A stretch of DNA of 6,158 nt from Abditibacteriales bacterium (GCA_025055355.1 JANWYM010000266.1:1-6158), one strand, 5' to 3'. Shown: positions 1-5,932, numbered from the stretch's first letter. Notes: generated by a model from the letters alone, not told the origin. Numbers and translations: made by a program.

Positions 1-18
1 AACGTGCTAACGTGCCCT

Positions 19-726
19 TCACCGGCTCCGTTGCACCTCAATACTCCAATCCGCGATGTCCAAATCCGGGCAGCCGTCAATCTGGAAGCAGTTGACGACG
101 TCCTGAACGTCCTCTGCCTCGGCGCCGGTGGTGCCGTTGTCGAACGTCCCGTTGACCTGAAAGGGAATCGTCACGTAAACGTTCCCCGTGCGCCCCAAGC
201 CGTCGAAGGTCTTGAACCCCGCGTTGGGGTTGACGTTAATCTGGTCGGTGATGATAAAGTTAATGTCCAGCGTGCGGGCGTCGCGCAGGAAGCCCTGCGC
301 GATGAGTTGGTTGATGTCCAGTTCAAAGCGGAACTCATCCCCACCCAATTGGCGCGGCGGAATCGCGTTGATCAATCCCGTCGGCACGACCGTGCCGGAG
401 GAGATCGTTCCGTCCGGGTTCTTCGTGTGCCGCAGCAAGCGATACTGCCCGGCGTGGTATTCAACGGAGAGGGTGAATGACCCCGTTCCCCACCCGTTAC
501 CGAACGGCGGACCGATGACAGGAATCGGTCCGGTGCTGGAGTTCTCGTCGTCGTCAATCGCCACGTAATAATAGAACTGGTCGCGCACAAAGCCTTGCAC
601 AATCCAATCAAACACCAACCGATTGGACACAATGCCCGACACGCCGCCCGGCGGGCTCTTCGCGCAGCCCCCCAAAGCGGCGACCAGCAAAAGCGATGTT
701 CCCCATCCCACCCATCTTGACATCAT
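19..726 (-). CDS. Putative lipoprotein of unknown function
   Basis: A 235-residue protein starting MMSR. It has a short basic N-terminus, a hydrophobic stretch (about residues 11-20) and a lipobox LGGC with Cys21 as the predicted lipidation site, so it should be a membrane-anchored, extracytoplasmic lipoprotein. The mature part looks beta-rich and soluble. An acidic segment DDDEN (58-62) is followed by a Gly/Pro-rich stretch (66-83, including GPPFGNGWGTGSF). QGFVRD (44-49) and QGFLRD (144-149) are similar motifs about 100 residues apart and may mark two related halves. Two cysteines (213, 219) near the C-terminus could pair. AAAAGG at 735-740 on the plus-strand complement lies 8 nt before the ATG at 726, which supports this start; the second Met is also possible. 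It follows the CPBP protease by 42 bp on the same strand and probably shares its transcript. I do not recognise a characterised family, and no catalytic motif is evident. Confidence 0.8.
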   Translation of the reverse strand: MMSRWVGWGTSLLLVAALGGCAKSPPGGVSGIVSNRLVFDWIVQGFVRDQFYYYVAIDDDENSSTGPIPVIGPPFGNGWGTGSFTLSVEYHAGQYRLLRHTKNPDGTISSGTVVPTGLINAIPPRQLGGDEFRFELDINQLIAQGFLRDARTLDINFIITDQINVNPNAGFKTFDGLGRTGNVYVTIPFQVNGTFDNGTTGAEAEDVQDVVNCFQIDGCPDLDIADWSIEVQRSR

Positions 727-768
727 ATCTCTCGCCTTTTTCCCGTGTGTTTCCGTGCGATGCTGGGG

Positions 769-1425
769 CTACCGGTACCACACCAGCAAGTTAAACGCCG
801 CATGCCCCAACCCGTGCGCGATGAAACCGGGCAGAAACGATTGGCAGCGCAAACAGACGATACCCAACACAATGCCCGCGACAAACGAGCCGCCTATCTC
901 TGCCCATGACTTCCCAAAATGCGCCAGACCGAACAACGCGGCTTGCAGCAAGACGCTCGCCATGGACCCGAATCCCCGCTTCATGCCAAACAGCAGGAAT
1001 CCCCGAAAGAAGTATTCCCAACAAAACATATAAATCAACGTGACAACTTCCAGCCAAACCATATCAGCCACGCTGCGCACCGGCGGCAACCATGTCGCGC
1101 GATACTGCGCTCGTATCTCTGCGTAAAACGGTGTCATCGGCAGTGCGATCAGCCCGACGCCAAACAGCCCAAACAGCCCCAGCCCCCACCGCCAACCTCT
1201 CTGCCAATCGCCCCACCGCAAGCCGAACTCCGCCGGCGATAACGTGAACAGCAATATGACGATGAGCAGCGGCGCGAGGAAATCGTTGACCGCATGGACC
1301 ACCACCCACTGCCCATAATGCTGCGACGGCACGTAGCGGGCGAACCGCCACGTGCTCCACGTCAGCGCGCATCCTGCACATAGCACGACCACTGATTGCA
1401 TCAACCGCGTAAAGCGCGACTCCAC
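769..1425 (-). CDS. CPBP family intramembrane protease (Abi/CAAX-type)
   Basis: A 218-residue polytopic membrane protein with hydrophobic segments around residues 11-24, 45-63, 80-97, 122-136, 155-168 and 178-198. The family's motifs appear in order. WEYFFRG (136-142) corresponds to EExxxR, with Trp in place of the first Glu and catalytic-type Glu137 and Arg141 kept. FGLAH (165-169) is the FxxxH motif, and HAAFN (208-212, preceded by His204) is the HxxxN motif. Known members are glutamic-type intramembrane endopeptidases (Rce1-like, bacteriocin self-immunity and related roles); the substrate here cannot be inferred. The frame stays open upstream to an ATG at 1704, but I chose the GTG at 1425. 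GGAGGG (1441-1436) sits 10 nt before it, and a perfect promoter at 1508-1480 would exclude the longer start from the transcript. The ATG at 1401 is a further alternative. The lipoprotein gene follows in the same orientation. Confidence 0.88.
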   Translation of the reverse strand: MESRFTRLMQSVVVLCAGCALTWSTWRFARYVPSQHYGQWVVVHAVNDFLAPLLIVILLFTLSPAEFGLRWGDWQRGWRWGLGLFGLFGVGLIALPMTPFYAEIRAQYRATWLPPVRSVADMVWLEVVTLIYMFCWEYFFRGFLLFGMKRGFGSMASVLLQAALFGLAHFGKSWAEIGGSFVAGIVLGIVCLRCQSFLPGFIAHGLGHAAFNLLVWYR

Positions 1426-1479
1426 AACGCCGTTTCCCTCCGTCAACCGCCGCCCGAAAATGTAACGTGTCGTTGTCAC

Positions 1480-1508
1480 ATTATACGTGCCGCGGGTTGG
1501 CGTGTCAA
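1480..1508 (-). promoter_or_regulatory. Consensus sigma-70-type promoter for the protease-lipoprotein pair
   Basis: Read on the minus strand, TTGACA (1508-1503) and TATAAT (1485-1480) are separated by exactly 17 bp, a perfect match to both hexamers at the optimal spacing. Transcription would start near 1473, giving a leader of about 48 nt that contains GGAGGG and then the GTG start at 1425. The -35 element overlaps one arm of an inverted repeat (GTCAAACG at 1504-1511, GTTTTGACG at 1519-1527), a possible operator. Activity is inferred from sequence only. Confidence 0.8.
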
Positions 1509-1784
1509 ACGCTGTTTTGTTTTGACGCGGGTGATAGGTTGCGCCGGCAACTGTGTGACCTCTCGAATTGTCAAAACGAAGCAAAACCCCATCAAGTTCA
1601 CGGGCGAGCGCCCCGCGCGCATCGAGACCTTTGGGTATGAAGGTGGCGGTTTGCGTCGCGGCGACGGTGGGGTTCGCACCGACAAGCAGTTCAAGGTTTT
1701 TCAACTCATCGCCAAGGGGCGCTACGTGACGGGGAAGAGGGTGTCAGCCACTGTGTAGCTTCGGTCGAAGGGGGAGAAGGCACA
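1509..1784. other. Divergent intergenic spacer without a convincing gene
   Basis: This stretch separates the protease promoter from the oxidoreductase start. Both strands have open frames, but neither reads like a recognisable protein, and the minus-strand one lies upstream of the perfect promoter. The spacer holds GTTTTGACG (1519-1527) and GTCAAAACG (1570-1578), related to the sequence at the protease -35 box, and a small perfect hairpin CTTCGGTCGAAG (1759-1770) directly before the oxidoreductase ribosome binding site. I found no good plus-strand promoter, although one is expected here for the oxidoreductase pair. Confidence 0.55.
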
Positions 1785-2729
1785 TTGCTCAAAGTCGGAT
1801 TCATCGGCGCCGGCTCGCGGGCGCAGAACGCACATTACCCGAACGTGAGTCGTTTGGAAGGCGTCCGCATCGAGGCGGTGGCGGAGTTGGACGAGACGCG
1901 GATGCGCACGGTCGCCGAGAGGTATCGCATCCCGCGCACCTTCAGTGATTACAAGCGGATGCTCGAAGAAGTGGAACTGGACGTCGTGTATGTCATCATG
2001 GGCGAGACCCTGATGACGCGCCCGGCGGTGGATTGCATGAACGCCGGGAAGCATGTCTTCATCGAAAAGCCCGCGGGCGCCAACAGCGAGGAAACGCAGC
2101 AGTTGCTTGAGGCAGCGGTGGCGAACAACGTCTATTGCTGCGTCGGGTATCAGCGGCGTTACGCCGACGTGACGCGCGAGGCGATGCGACGCGTTCAGGC
2201 GCGCGGACCGGCGACGCTGGCGATCGGCGAGTTCCACAAATGGCTGAGGCATCCGGGGGCGACCTCGACGCTGTGGAATGACATCTGCCACGTGGTGGAC
2301 CTCGTGCGCTTCATGGTGGGCAGCGCGGTCGTGGAAGTTCATGCTTATCAGGACCGCCATCAAACGGACTGGAAGAACTGCTACAACGGGTTGATCCGCT
2401 TCGCCAACAACGCCGTCGGCATCATCACGGGCAACCGCTCCTCGGGCGGGCGATACTTGCGCGCCGAACTGCACGGCTACGGCATCGGGTGCTATCTGCG
2501 CCTGCCAGAGCACATTGAAATCTACGAGGACGGCAAAGGACCGCGCGTGCTCTCGGGCGCGGAGATTGAAGGCAAAGACCCCCATGACGTGCACAGTTAC
2601 GAGGGCGTTCTGAGGATGCACCAGCACTTCATCGAGTGCATTCAGCACGGCACGACACCGTGCAGCGACATTCGGGATGTCATTCATACCTCGCGGCTTG
2701 TTGACCAGTTGGAGGGAGTCCGCCCGTGA
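1785..2729 (+). CDS. Gfo/Idh/MocA family NAD(P)-dependent oxidoreductase
   Basis: A 314-residue cytoplasmic dehydrogenase. The N-terminal Rossmann domain starts at once with VGFIGAGSRA (4-13; GxGxxA at 8-13), and the hallmark EKP motif is at 94-96 in HVFIEKP. The C-terminal alpha/beta domain carries DICHVVD (166-172), whose Asp166, Ile, His169 and Asp172 match the family's DxxH active-site segment. Family members oxidise or reduce sugars, inositols and related polyols, usually with NAD(P); the substrate cannot be read from sequence. The start must be TTG at 1785: the first in-frame ATG would delete the nucleotide-binding glycines, and GGGGAG (1771-1776) sits 8 nt upstream. Length is slightly below the common 330-380 residues. 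The segment before AGKHVF reads GETLM where many homologues have TPxxxH, a small departure. The gene overlaps the acetyltransferase start by 4 nt, so the two are probably co-translated. Confidence 0.9.
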   Translation: MLKVGFIGAGSRAQNAHYPNVSRLEGVRIEAVAELDETRMRTVAERYRIPRTFSDYKRMLEEVELDVVYVIMGETLMTRPAVDCMNAGKHVFIEKPAGANSEETQQLLEAAVANNVYCCVGYQRRYADVTREAMRRVQARGPATLAIGEFHKWLRHPGATSTLWNDICHVVDLVRFMVGSAVVEVHAYQDRHQTDWKNCYNGLIRFANNAVGIITGNRSSGGRYLRAELHGYGIGCYLRLPEHIEIYEDGKGPRVLSGAEIEGKDPHDVHSYEGVLRMHQHFIECIQHGTTPCSDIRDVIHTSRLVDQLEGVRP

Positions 2730-3196
2730 CGCTGAAAAACGGACGCGCTATCACCGTGCGCTGCAAAACGCCCGATGACGGCGAAGCGTTAGGGGAGATG
2801 TTGGCGAGTTGCTCCGAGCGCACCTATTATTTCTTTCATCCCTACCCGCTCACCCGCGAGTCTGGTCTGAAGGTTGCCGCCGATGACAGCATCGTTTGTT
2901 TCATCGCCTTTGCGGAGGACGGCACGGCGGTGGGCTACGTTTGGATTGGGCGCGAGGGCGAGATGCCAACATTGGGCATCTGCGTGCGCGACAGCTGGCA
3001 GGAGGTGGGCGTCGGGCGCGCCCTCATGGAGCGCATGATCGCAGAAGCTAAGAACTTGGGAAAGAAAGGCATCCAACTGACGGTGATGAAGGACAACGCG
3101 CGCGGCATCGCGCTCTATCAAAGCGTTGGCTTCGTCATTGACGGCGACGCGCCCGACCCCGTGGGGCCATCATATCACATGACGCTGGGGCTGTAA
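2726..3196 (+). CDS. GNAT family N-acetyltransferase
   Basis: A 156-residue single-domain protein with the GCN5-related acetyltransferase fold. Motif A is clear: beta strand LGICVRDS (83-90), then the acetyl-CoA pyrophosphate-binding loop QEVGVG (92-97; Q/RxxGxG/A) and helix RALMERMIAEAK. Motif B follows as NARGIALYQSVGF (124-136), with Tyr131 at the position often acting as general acid. It should transfer an acetyl group from acetyl-CoA to an amine; the acceptor (small molecule or protein N-terminus) is unknown. Translation starts at GTG 2726, in a GTGA overlap with the oxidoreductase stop, and GGAGGGAG (2711-2718), inside the upstream gene, serves as ribosome binding site. Tight coupling suggests a shared pathway or simply operon packing. 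The gene is followed by a convergent spacer with a long inverted repeat. Confidence 0.9.
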   Translation: MTLKNGRAITVRCKTPDDGEALGEMLASCSERTYYFFHPYPLTRESGLKVAADDSIVCFIAFAEDGTAVGYVWIGREGEMPTLGICVRDSWQEVGVGRALMERMIAEAKNLGKKGIQLTVMKDNARGIALYQSVGFVIDGDAPDPVGPSYHMTLGL

Positions 3197-3211
3197 TGAA
3201 ACTTGGGCGTT

Positions 3212-3355
3212 CAACCTTTGCTTTTTGCCCTCTCCTTCGAAAATGCCTGTCATGGCGAGCGCAGCGCAGCCATCCCCGGGGGGAGACTACTTCGCTCCAC
3301 CCACCCTGACGCTTTCCTGCAGGGAGAGGGAGAGAAGGGCGAAACGCAAAAGTTG
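3212..3355. terminator. Long imperfect inverted repeat between convergent genes
   Basis: Left arm 3212-3235 (CAAC, TTTGC, GCCC, TCTCC blocks) is matched in reverse complement by right arm 3323-3355 (GGAGA, GGGC, GCAAA, GTTG blocks), which carries about 8-9 extra bases. The arms enclose a dispersed palindrome. The site lies between the acetyltransferase stop (3196) and the stop of the opposing TIM-barrel gene (3386), where a bidirectional terminator is expected. There is no classical stem followed by a U-run, so the termination role is inference. Confidence 0.35.
3249..3310 (+). repeat. Dispersed palindromic repeat, copy 1
   Basis: A 62-bp unit opens with GTCATGGCG and closes with CTGAC. It contains GCGCAGCCATCCCC near its left end and CTTCGCTCC near its right end. 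The same blocks recur in the copies at 5727-5797 and 5811-5895. The units are imperfect inverted repeats bounded by GTCAT/ATGAC-like ends, as in extragenic palindromes found scattered through many bacterial genomes. It sits in the convergent spacer and encodes nothing. Confidence 0.75.
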
Positions 3356-3385
3356 AGTTTAGCGCAAAGACGCAAAGCACTGTCC

Positions 3386-4138
3386 TTACTTCCCCATCTT
3401 GCGCAAGTTCTCCAAGCACTTCGCCACGCACTCCATCGGTGGGTAGGCGTAACTCTCCTGCTCCACGATATACCACGCCGTGTTGCCGACGGTTTCGCAC
3501 GCCTCGAACACTTGCTGCCACTTGACATCCCCCTCGCCGATGAGGGCTTTGTCATTGGTGGCGGAGAACTCCTTGAGGTGGACGGTGATGGCTCTGCCCG
3601 GATACTTACGCAGGTAGGGCAGTGGGTCGGCGCCGCCGTGCAGGGCGTTACCGGTGTCCAGTTGCATGATGACCTCCGGCCTCGTATTCCCGAAGAACGT
3701 GTCCCATGGCAGTTCGCCGTCCAACGGCTGGAACTCAATCGCGTGGTTGTGGTAGCCAACGCGACAGCCGTGCGGCTGGACCTTTTCCGCCAACTCGTTG
3801 AATAACTCCGCCGTCTTCAGCCACGCGGCGCGGGAGTTGCGATAAGCCTCCGGCAAGCCCGGCACGATGAGATACGGGTTGCCCAGTGTCAGGTTAAACT
3901 CTATCGTGCGCTCCAATTCATCGCCTAACAGCGTATTGATGCCCGTGTGCGTCCCGCAGCACTTCAGCCCGTTCTCGTCCAGCAGTCGGCGCAAGTCCTG
4001 GGCGGTGTAGTTGTAGTAGCCTGCGAACTCCACGCCGGCGTAACCCATCTGAGCGACCGCCGCCAGGACTCGGGGGAGGTCCTTCGCGCACTCCTCGCGC
4101 ACGGAGTAAAGTTGCAGACCAATCGGAATGTTTGCCAT
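3386..4138 (-). CDS. Sugar phosphate isomerase/epimerase-like TIM barrel protein
   Basis: A 250-residue cytoplasmic protein of the xylose isomerase-like TIM barrel superfamily (AP_endonuc_2 type). It starts with the characteristic first strand IGLQLYSVRE (6-15), followed by MGYAGVEFAGYY (31-42). Candidate divalent-metal ligands fall where the family places them: Glu135 in GYHNHAIEF, Asp161 in QLDTGN, His187 in VHLKE and Glu226 in IVEQE; EGDVKW (202-207) is another typical segment. Relatives isomerise or epimerise sugars and inositol intermediates, and some act on keto-sugars; the actual substrate is unknown. ATG 4138 is chosen over the upstream in-frame ATG at 4195 because GAGGA (4150-4146) lies 7 nt before it and the protein then starts at the conserved strand. 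There is no signal peptide. It is convergent with the oxidoreductase/acetyltransferase pair and divergent from the RNA methyltransferase. Confidence 0.88.
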   Translation of the reverse strand: MANIPIGLQLYSVREECAKDLPRVLAAVAQMGYAGVEFAGYYNYTAQDLRRLLDENGLKCCGTHTGINTLLGDELERTIEFNLTLGNPYLIVPGLPEAYRNSRAAWLKTAELFNELAEKVQPHGCRVGYHNHAIEFQPLDGELPWDTFFGNTRPEVIMQLDTGNALHGGADPLPYLRKYPGRAITVHLKEFSATNDKALIGEGDVKWQQVFEACETVGNTAWYIVEQESYAYPPMECVAKCLENLRKMGK

Positions 4139-4217
4139 GCTTGTTTCCTCGCTTTCCCAAGTAGTAATGTCAGCCCCTGCGTAACCTTCGGTCATGATAA
4201 AATACCGTCGGGAGATA

Positions 4218-4247
4218 ACGATACCAAAAGTGCGGGAGGGCTGTCAA
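4218..4247 (-). promoter_or_regulatory. Candidate promoter for the TIM-barrel gene
   Basis: On the minus strand, a perfect TTGACA (4247-4242) is followed after 18 bp by TATCGT (4223-4218), a 4/6 match to TATAAT. It would give a leader of about 70 nt before the ATG at 4138. A second, weaker pair (TTGGTA, 17 bp, TATTTT) lies just downstream. The choice between them is uncertain, and I saw no strong promoter on the opposite strand for the methyltransferase. Confidence 0.35.
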
Positions 4248-4276
4248 GCGTCATAACCCGCAAGAGAGTGTGCGTG

Positions 4277-5653
4277 ATGACAGACAAACAACACCTCAAC
4301 GTCCACTTACGCGCCCTTGCGTTCGGCGGTGACGCGGTGGGGAAGACACCAGAGGGCCTCACGGTCTTCGTTCCCTACGGCGCGCCGGGCGATGAGGTCG
4401 CGGTGGAAGTGACTGAGCGGCGGAAGAACTTTCTGCGGGGGCGCCTCGTGCGCGTGGTGAAACCATCGGCGCAGCGCATCCTGCCGCCCTGTACCTACTT
4501 TGGGCACTGCGGTGGATGTCAACTGCAACATCTGGATTACGCCGCGCAGTTGCAGCAGAAGAAGCGCTTCGTCGAGGACGCTCTCAGGCGCATCGGCAAG
4601 GTGGAAAACGTCAAGGTGTGCGACGTGGTAGGGATGGCGAACCCGTGGGCGTATCGGAGCAAGGCGACGTTTGTGTTTGGAAGCCTTCCTCCCCTCTCCT
4701 CCGCCGGGGGGGAGGGGAGTGGCGGGGGTTTTTTTGCGGCGGGGTCGCATGAGGTGGTGGACATTGCGGAATGTCTGATTCAGCACCCGGTCAATAATCA
4801 GATTCTCGCGGCGGTGAAGGAGTGCGTCGCGGGCGGGCTGCTCAGCGTTTTCAACCCACGCACGGGGCGAGGGGTGTTGCGATGGGTCGAAGCGCGGGTG
4901 AACGGGGCAGGCACGCAAGCGGTGGTGACGCTCGTGACCACAGCGCAGCGCTGGAAGACGGAGCGCGCCTGTGCCGCGCGGCTGCGCGAACGCGTGCCAC
5001 AACTGAGCGGCGTTCTGCGGCGCGTGGCGCAGCGACACGACGCGCCGACGGAAGATGTTCAACGAACATCACAAGTCATCAGCGGACAGCCCTATCTTCA
5101 TGAAGAGTTAGCCGGACTGCGCTGGCGCGTTCACGCGGACTCGTTCTTTCAAGTCAACGCGCAGCAGTCGGAGGTCTTAGCCGCGACGGTCATGGCTTAC
5201 GCCCACCTGCACGGGCACGAAACCGTTGTGGATGCCTTCTGCGGGGTCGGGGTTTTCGCCTTGCTCGCCGCGCGCGCGGGTTGCAAGGTTTACGGCATTG
5301 ACAGTTCGCCGCTCTCCATCGCTGACGCCGAGTTCAACGCGGCGGCTCTGCCCGCCGCATCCGCGCATTTCATCTGTGACCACGTGGAACGCGCCCTTCC
5401 GCGCTTGCGCTCCCAGGGTGTGCATCCTGACGTTCTCCTCCTCGACCCGCCCCGCAGTGGCGCGAAAGAAGCGATGCCAGAGATCATCGCCTTACGACCC
5501 CACCGAATCGTTTACGTCTCCTGCGACCCGACAACGTTGGCGCGCGATGTCAGCGCGCTGCGTGCGCATGGTTACGAGGTGAAAGAGGTTCAGCCGATTG
5601 ACCTGTTCCCGCAGACATATCACGTTGAATGTGTGGCGTTGGTCGAACGTTGA
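4277..5653 (+). CDS. TrmA/RlmD-type RNA (uracil-5-)-methyltransferase
   Basis: A 458-residue cytoplasmic enzyme that should methylate C5 of a uridine in rRNA or tRNA using S-adenosylmethionine. Residues 1-65 form a TRAM RNA-binding domain. Cys72, Cys78 and Cys81 (CTYFGHCGGC) with Cys166 (AECLIQ) match the [4Fe-4S] ligands of the RlmD group. FFQVNAQQ (290-297) precedes the methyltransferase domain, with SAM motif VVDAFCGVG (317-325). LLLDPPRSG (387-395) leads to SCDPTTLARD (415-424), whose Cys416 is the expected nucleophile, and Glu451 in HVECVAL is the general base. The target (23S U1939, U747 or tRNA U54) cannot be decided, so I give no symbol. ATG 4277 is preferred; GTG 4274 directly before it is equally readable, and the ribosome binding site is weak. 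Residues 136-150 (LPPLSSAGGEGSGG region) are low-complexity and encoded by a palindromic repeat in a beta-hairpin loop. The catalytic parts look intact. Confidence 0.93.
   Translation: MTDKQHLNVHLRALAFGGDAVGKTPEGLTVFVPYGAPGDEVAVEVTERRKNFLRGRLVRVVKPSAQRILPPCTYFGHCGGCQLQHLDYAAQLQQKKRFVEDALRRIGKVENVKVCDVVGMANPWAYRSKATFVFGSLPPLSSAGGEGSGGGFFAAGSHEVVDIAECLIQHPVNNQILAAVKECVAGGLLSVFNPRTGRGVLRWVEARVNGAGTQAVVTLVTTAQRWKTERACAARLRERVPQLSGVLRRVAQRHDAPTEDVQRTSQVISGQPYLHEELAGLRWRVHADSFFQVNAQQSEVLAATVMAYAHLHGHETVVDAFCGVGVFALLAARAGCKVYGIDSSPLSIADAEFNAAALPAASAHFICDHVERALPRLRSQGVHPDVLLLDPPRSGAKEAMPEIIALRPHRIVYVSCDPTTLARDVSALRAHGYEVKEVQPIDLFPQTYHVECVALVER
4682..4735 (+). repeat. In-frame GC-rich palindrome with T7 tract inside the methyltransferase gene
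   Basis: CTCCCCTC (4689-4696) and GAGGGGAG (4712-4719) form a perfect 8-bp inverted repeat. CCTCCGCC (4698-4705) can instead pair with GGCGGGGG (4721-4728; one U-G wobble), and that stem is followed directly by T7 (4729-4735), a terminator-like arrangement. The sequence is translated in frame as a Ser/Pro/Gly-rich loop (residues 136-152) between FVFG and FFAAGSHEVVD. The T7 and a G7 run (4706-4712) are homopolymers. The composition differs sharply from the flanking codons and resembles dispersed CCCTC/GAGGG palindromes of intergenic regions. Confidence 0.7.
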
Positions 5654-5691
5654 GTGGAGCTTTCAATAAGAGCGCCCCACAAAACCCCTCT

Positions 5692-5717
5692 GTCATTCTG
5701 ACCCTGAACGCAGTGAC
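5692..5717 (+). repeat. Short dispersed-repeat fragment
   Basis: A 26-bp segment bounded by GTCATTCTG and GCAGTGAC, containing TGAACGCAGTGA. It resembles the widespread intergenic repeat built on GTCATTCTGA and TGAACGAAGTGA. It is the first unit of the repeat cluster downstream of the methyltransferase. Assignment to that family is from memory of its consensus. Confidence 0.4.
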
Positions 5718-5726
5718 ATGAGGCCT

Positions 5727-5797
5727 GTCATGGCGCGTGGAGCGCAGCCATCCCCTCCGCCAGGAGATTGCTTCGTCGCTCCGCTCCTCGCAATGAC
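5727..5797 (+). repeat. Dispersed palindromic repeat, copy 2
   Basis: A 71-bp unit opens with GTCATGGCG and ends with CGCAATGAC, so its ends are near-complementary. It shares GTCATGGCG and AGCGCAGCCATCCCC with the copy at 3249, and has GATTGCTTCG and GCTCCGCTCCTCGC in its right half. Read on the minus strand it gives the spurious peptide HCEERSDEAIS, common in mis-annotated ORFs over this repeat class. It is noncoding. Confidence 0.8.
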
Positions 5798-5810
5798 CCC
5801 TGTGTGCTTG

Positions 5811-5895
5811 GCATGACGCGCGGAGCGCAGCCATCTCCTGCGGCGGGGATGGCTTTGCTTTGTTCCTCGCAACCGCTCCGCGCCTCGCCATGATA
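5811..5895 (+). repeat. Dispersed palindromic repeat, copy 3
   Basis: An approximately 85-bp unit from CATGACGCG to CGCCATGAT. It shares GGAGCGCAGCCATC with copy 2 and contains an inner inverted repeat AGCCATC (5829-5835) / GATGGCT (5848-5854). It is separated from copy 2 by only 13 bp, so the two form a tandem pair of diverged units. Confidence 0.75.
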
Positions 5896-5932
5896 GTGAA
5901 GGAGAAGCATCGCGCCTCTTCGCCTTCGCTTA

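Noticed and set aside
1426..1704. N-terminal extension of the CPBP protease to the ATG at 1704
   Set aside because: The extra 93 residues show no recognisable domain, and they lie upstream of and across a perfect promoter. A GTG with a well-placed GGAGGG at 1425 gives a normal-length protein.
1396..1758. A 120-codon plus-strand frame in the divergent spacer
   Set aside because: It overlaps the protease start and promoter, has no clear ribosome binding site and no recognisable motif.
1722..2687. A 321-codon open frame on the minus strand
   Set aside because: It lies wholly opposite the oxidoreductase, whose motifs are unmistakable. The translation is Arg/His/Val/Ala-rich with no family signal, typical of an antisense frame in GC-rich DNA.
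4139..4195. Upstream ATG for the TIM-barrel gene
   Set aside because: The ATG at 4138 has GAGGA at 7 nt and starts at the conserved first strand. The extra 19 residues are not signal-like.
3947..4276. Upstream extension of the methyltransferase frame
   Set aside because: This part is antisense to the TIM-barrel gene, and the TRAM domain begins at ATG 4277, which matches the family's usual start.
5654..5680. Possible terminator after the methyltransferase (GTGG ... CCAC)
   Set aside because: The stem is only about four strong pairs with a long loop and no T-run, so it is not supported.
5550..5910. Minus-strand frames giving peptides such as EERSDEAIS
   Set aside because: These peptides are read through dispersed palindromes, a known source of false gene calls, and partly overlap the methyltransferase on the other strand.
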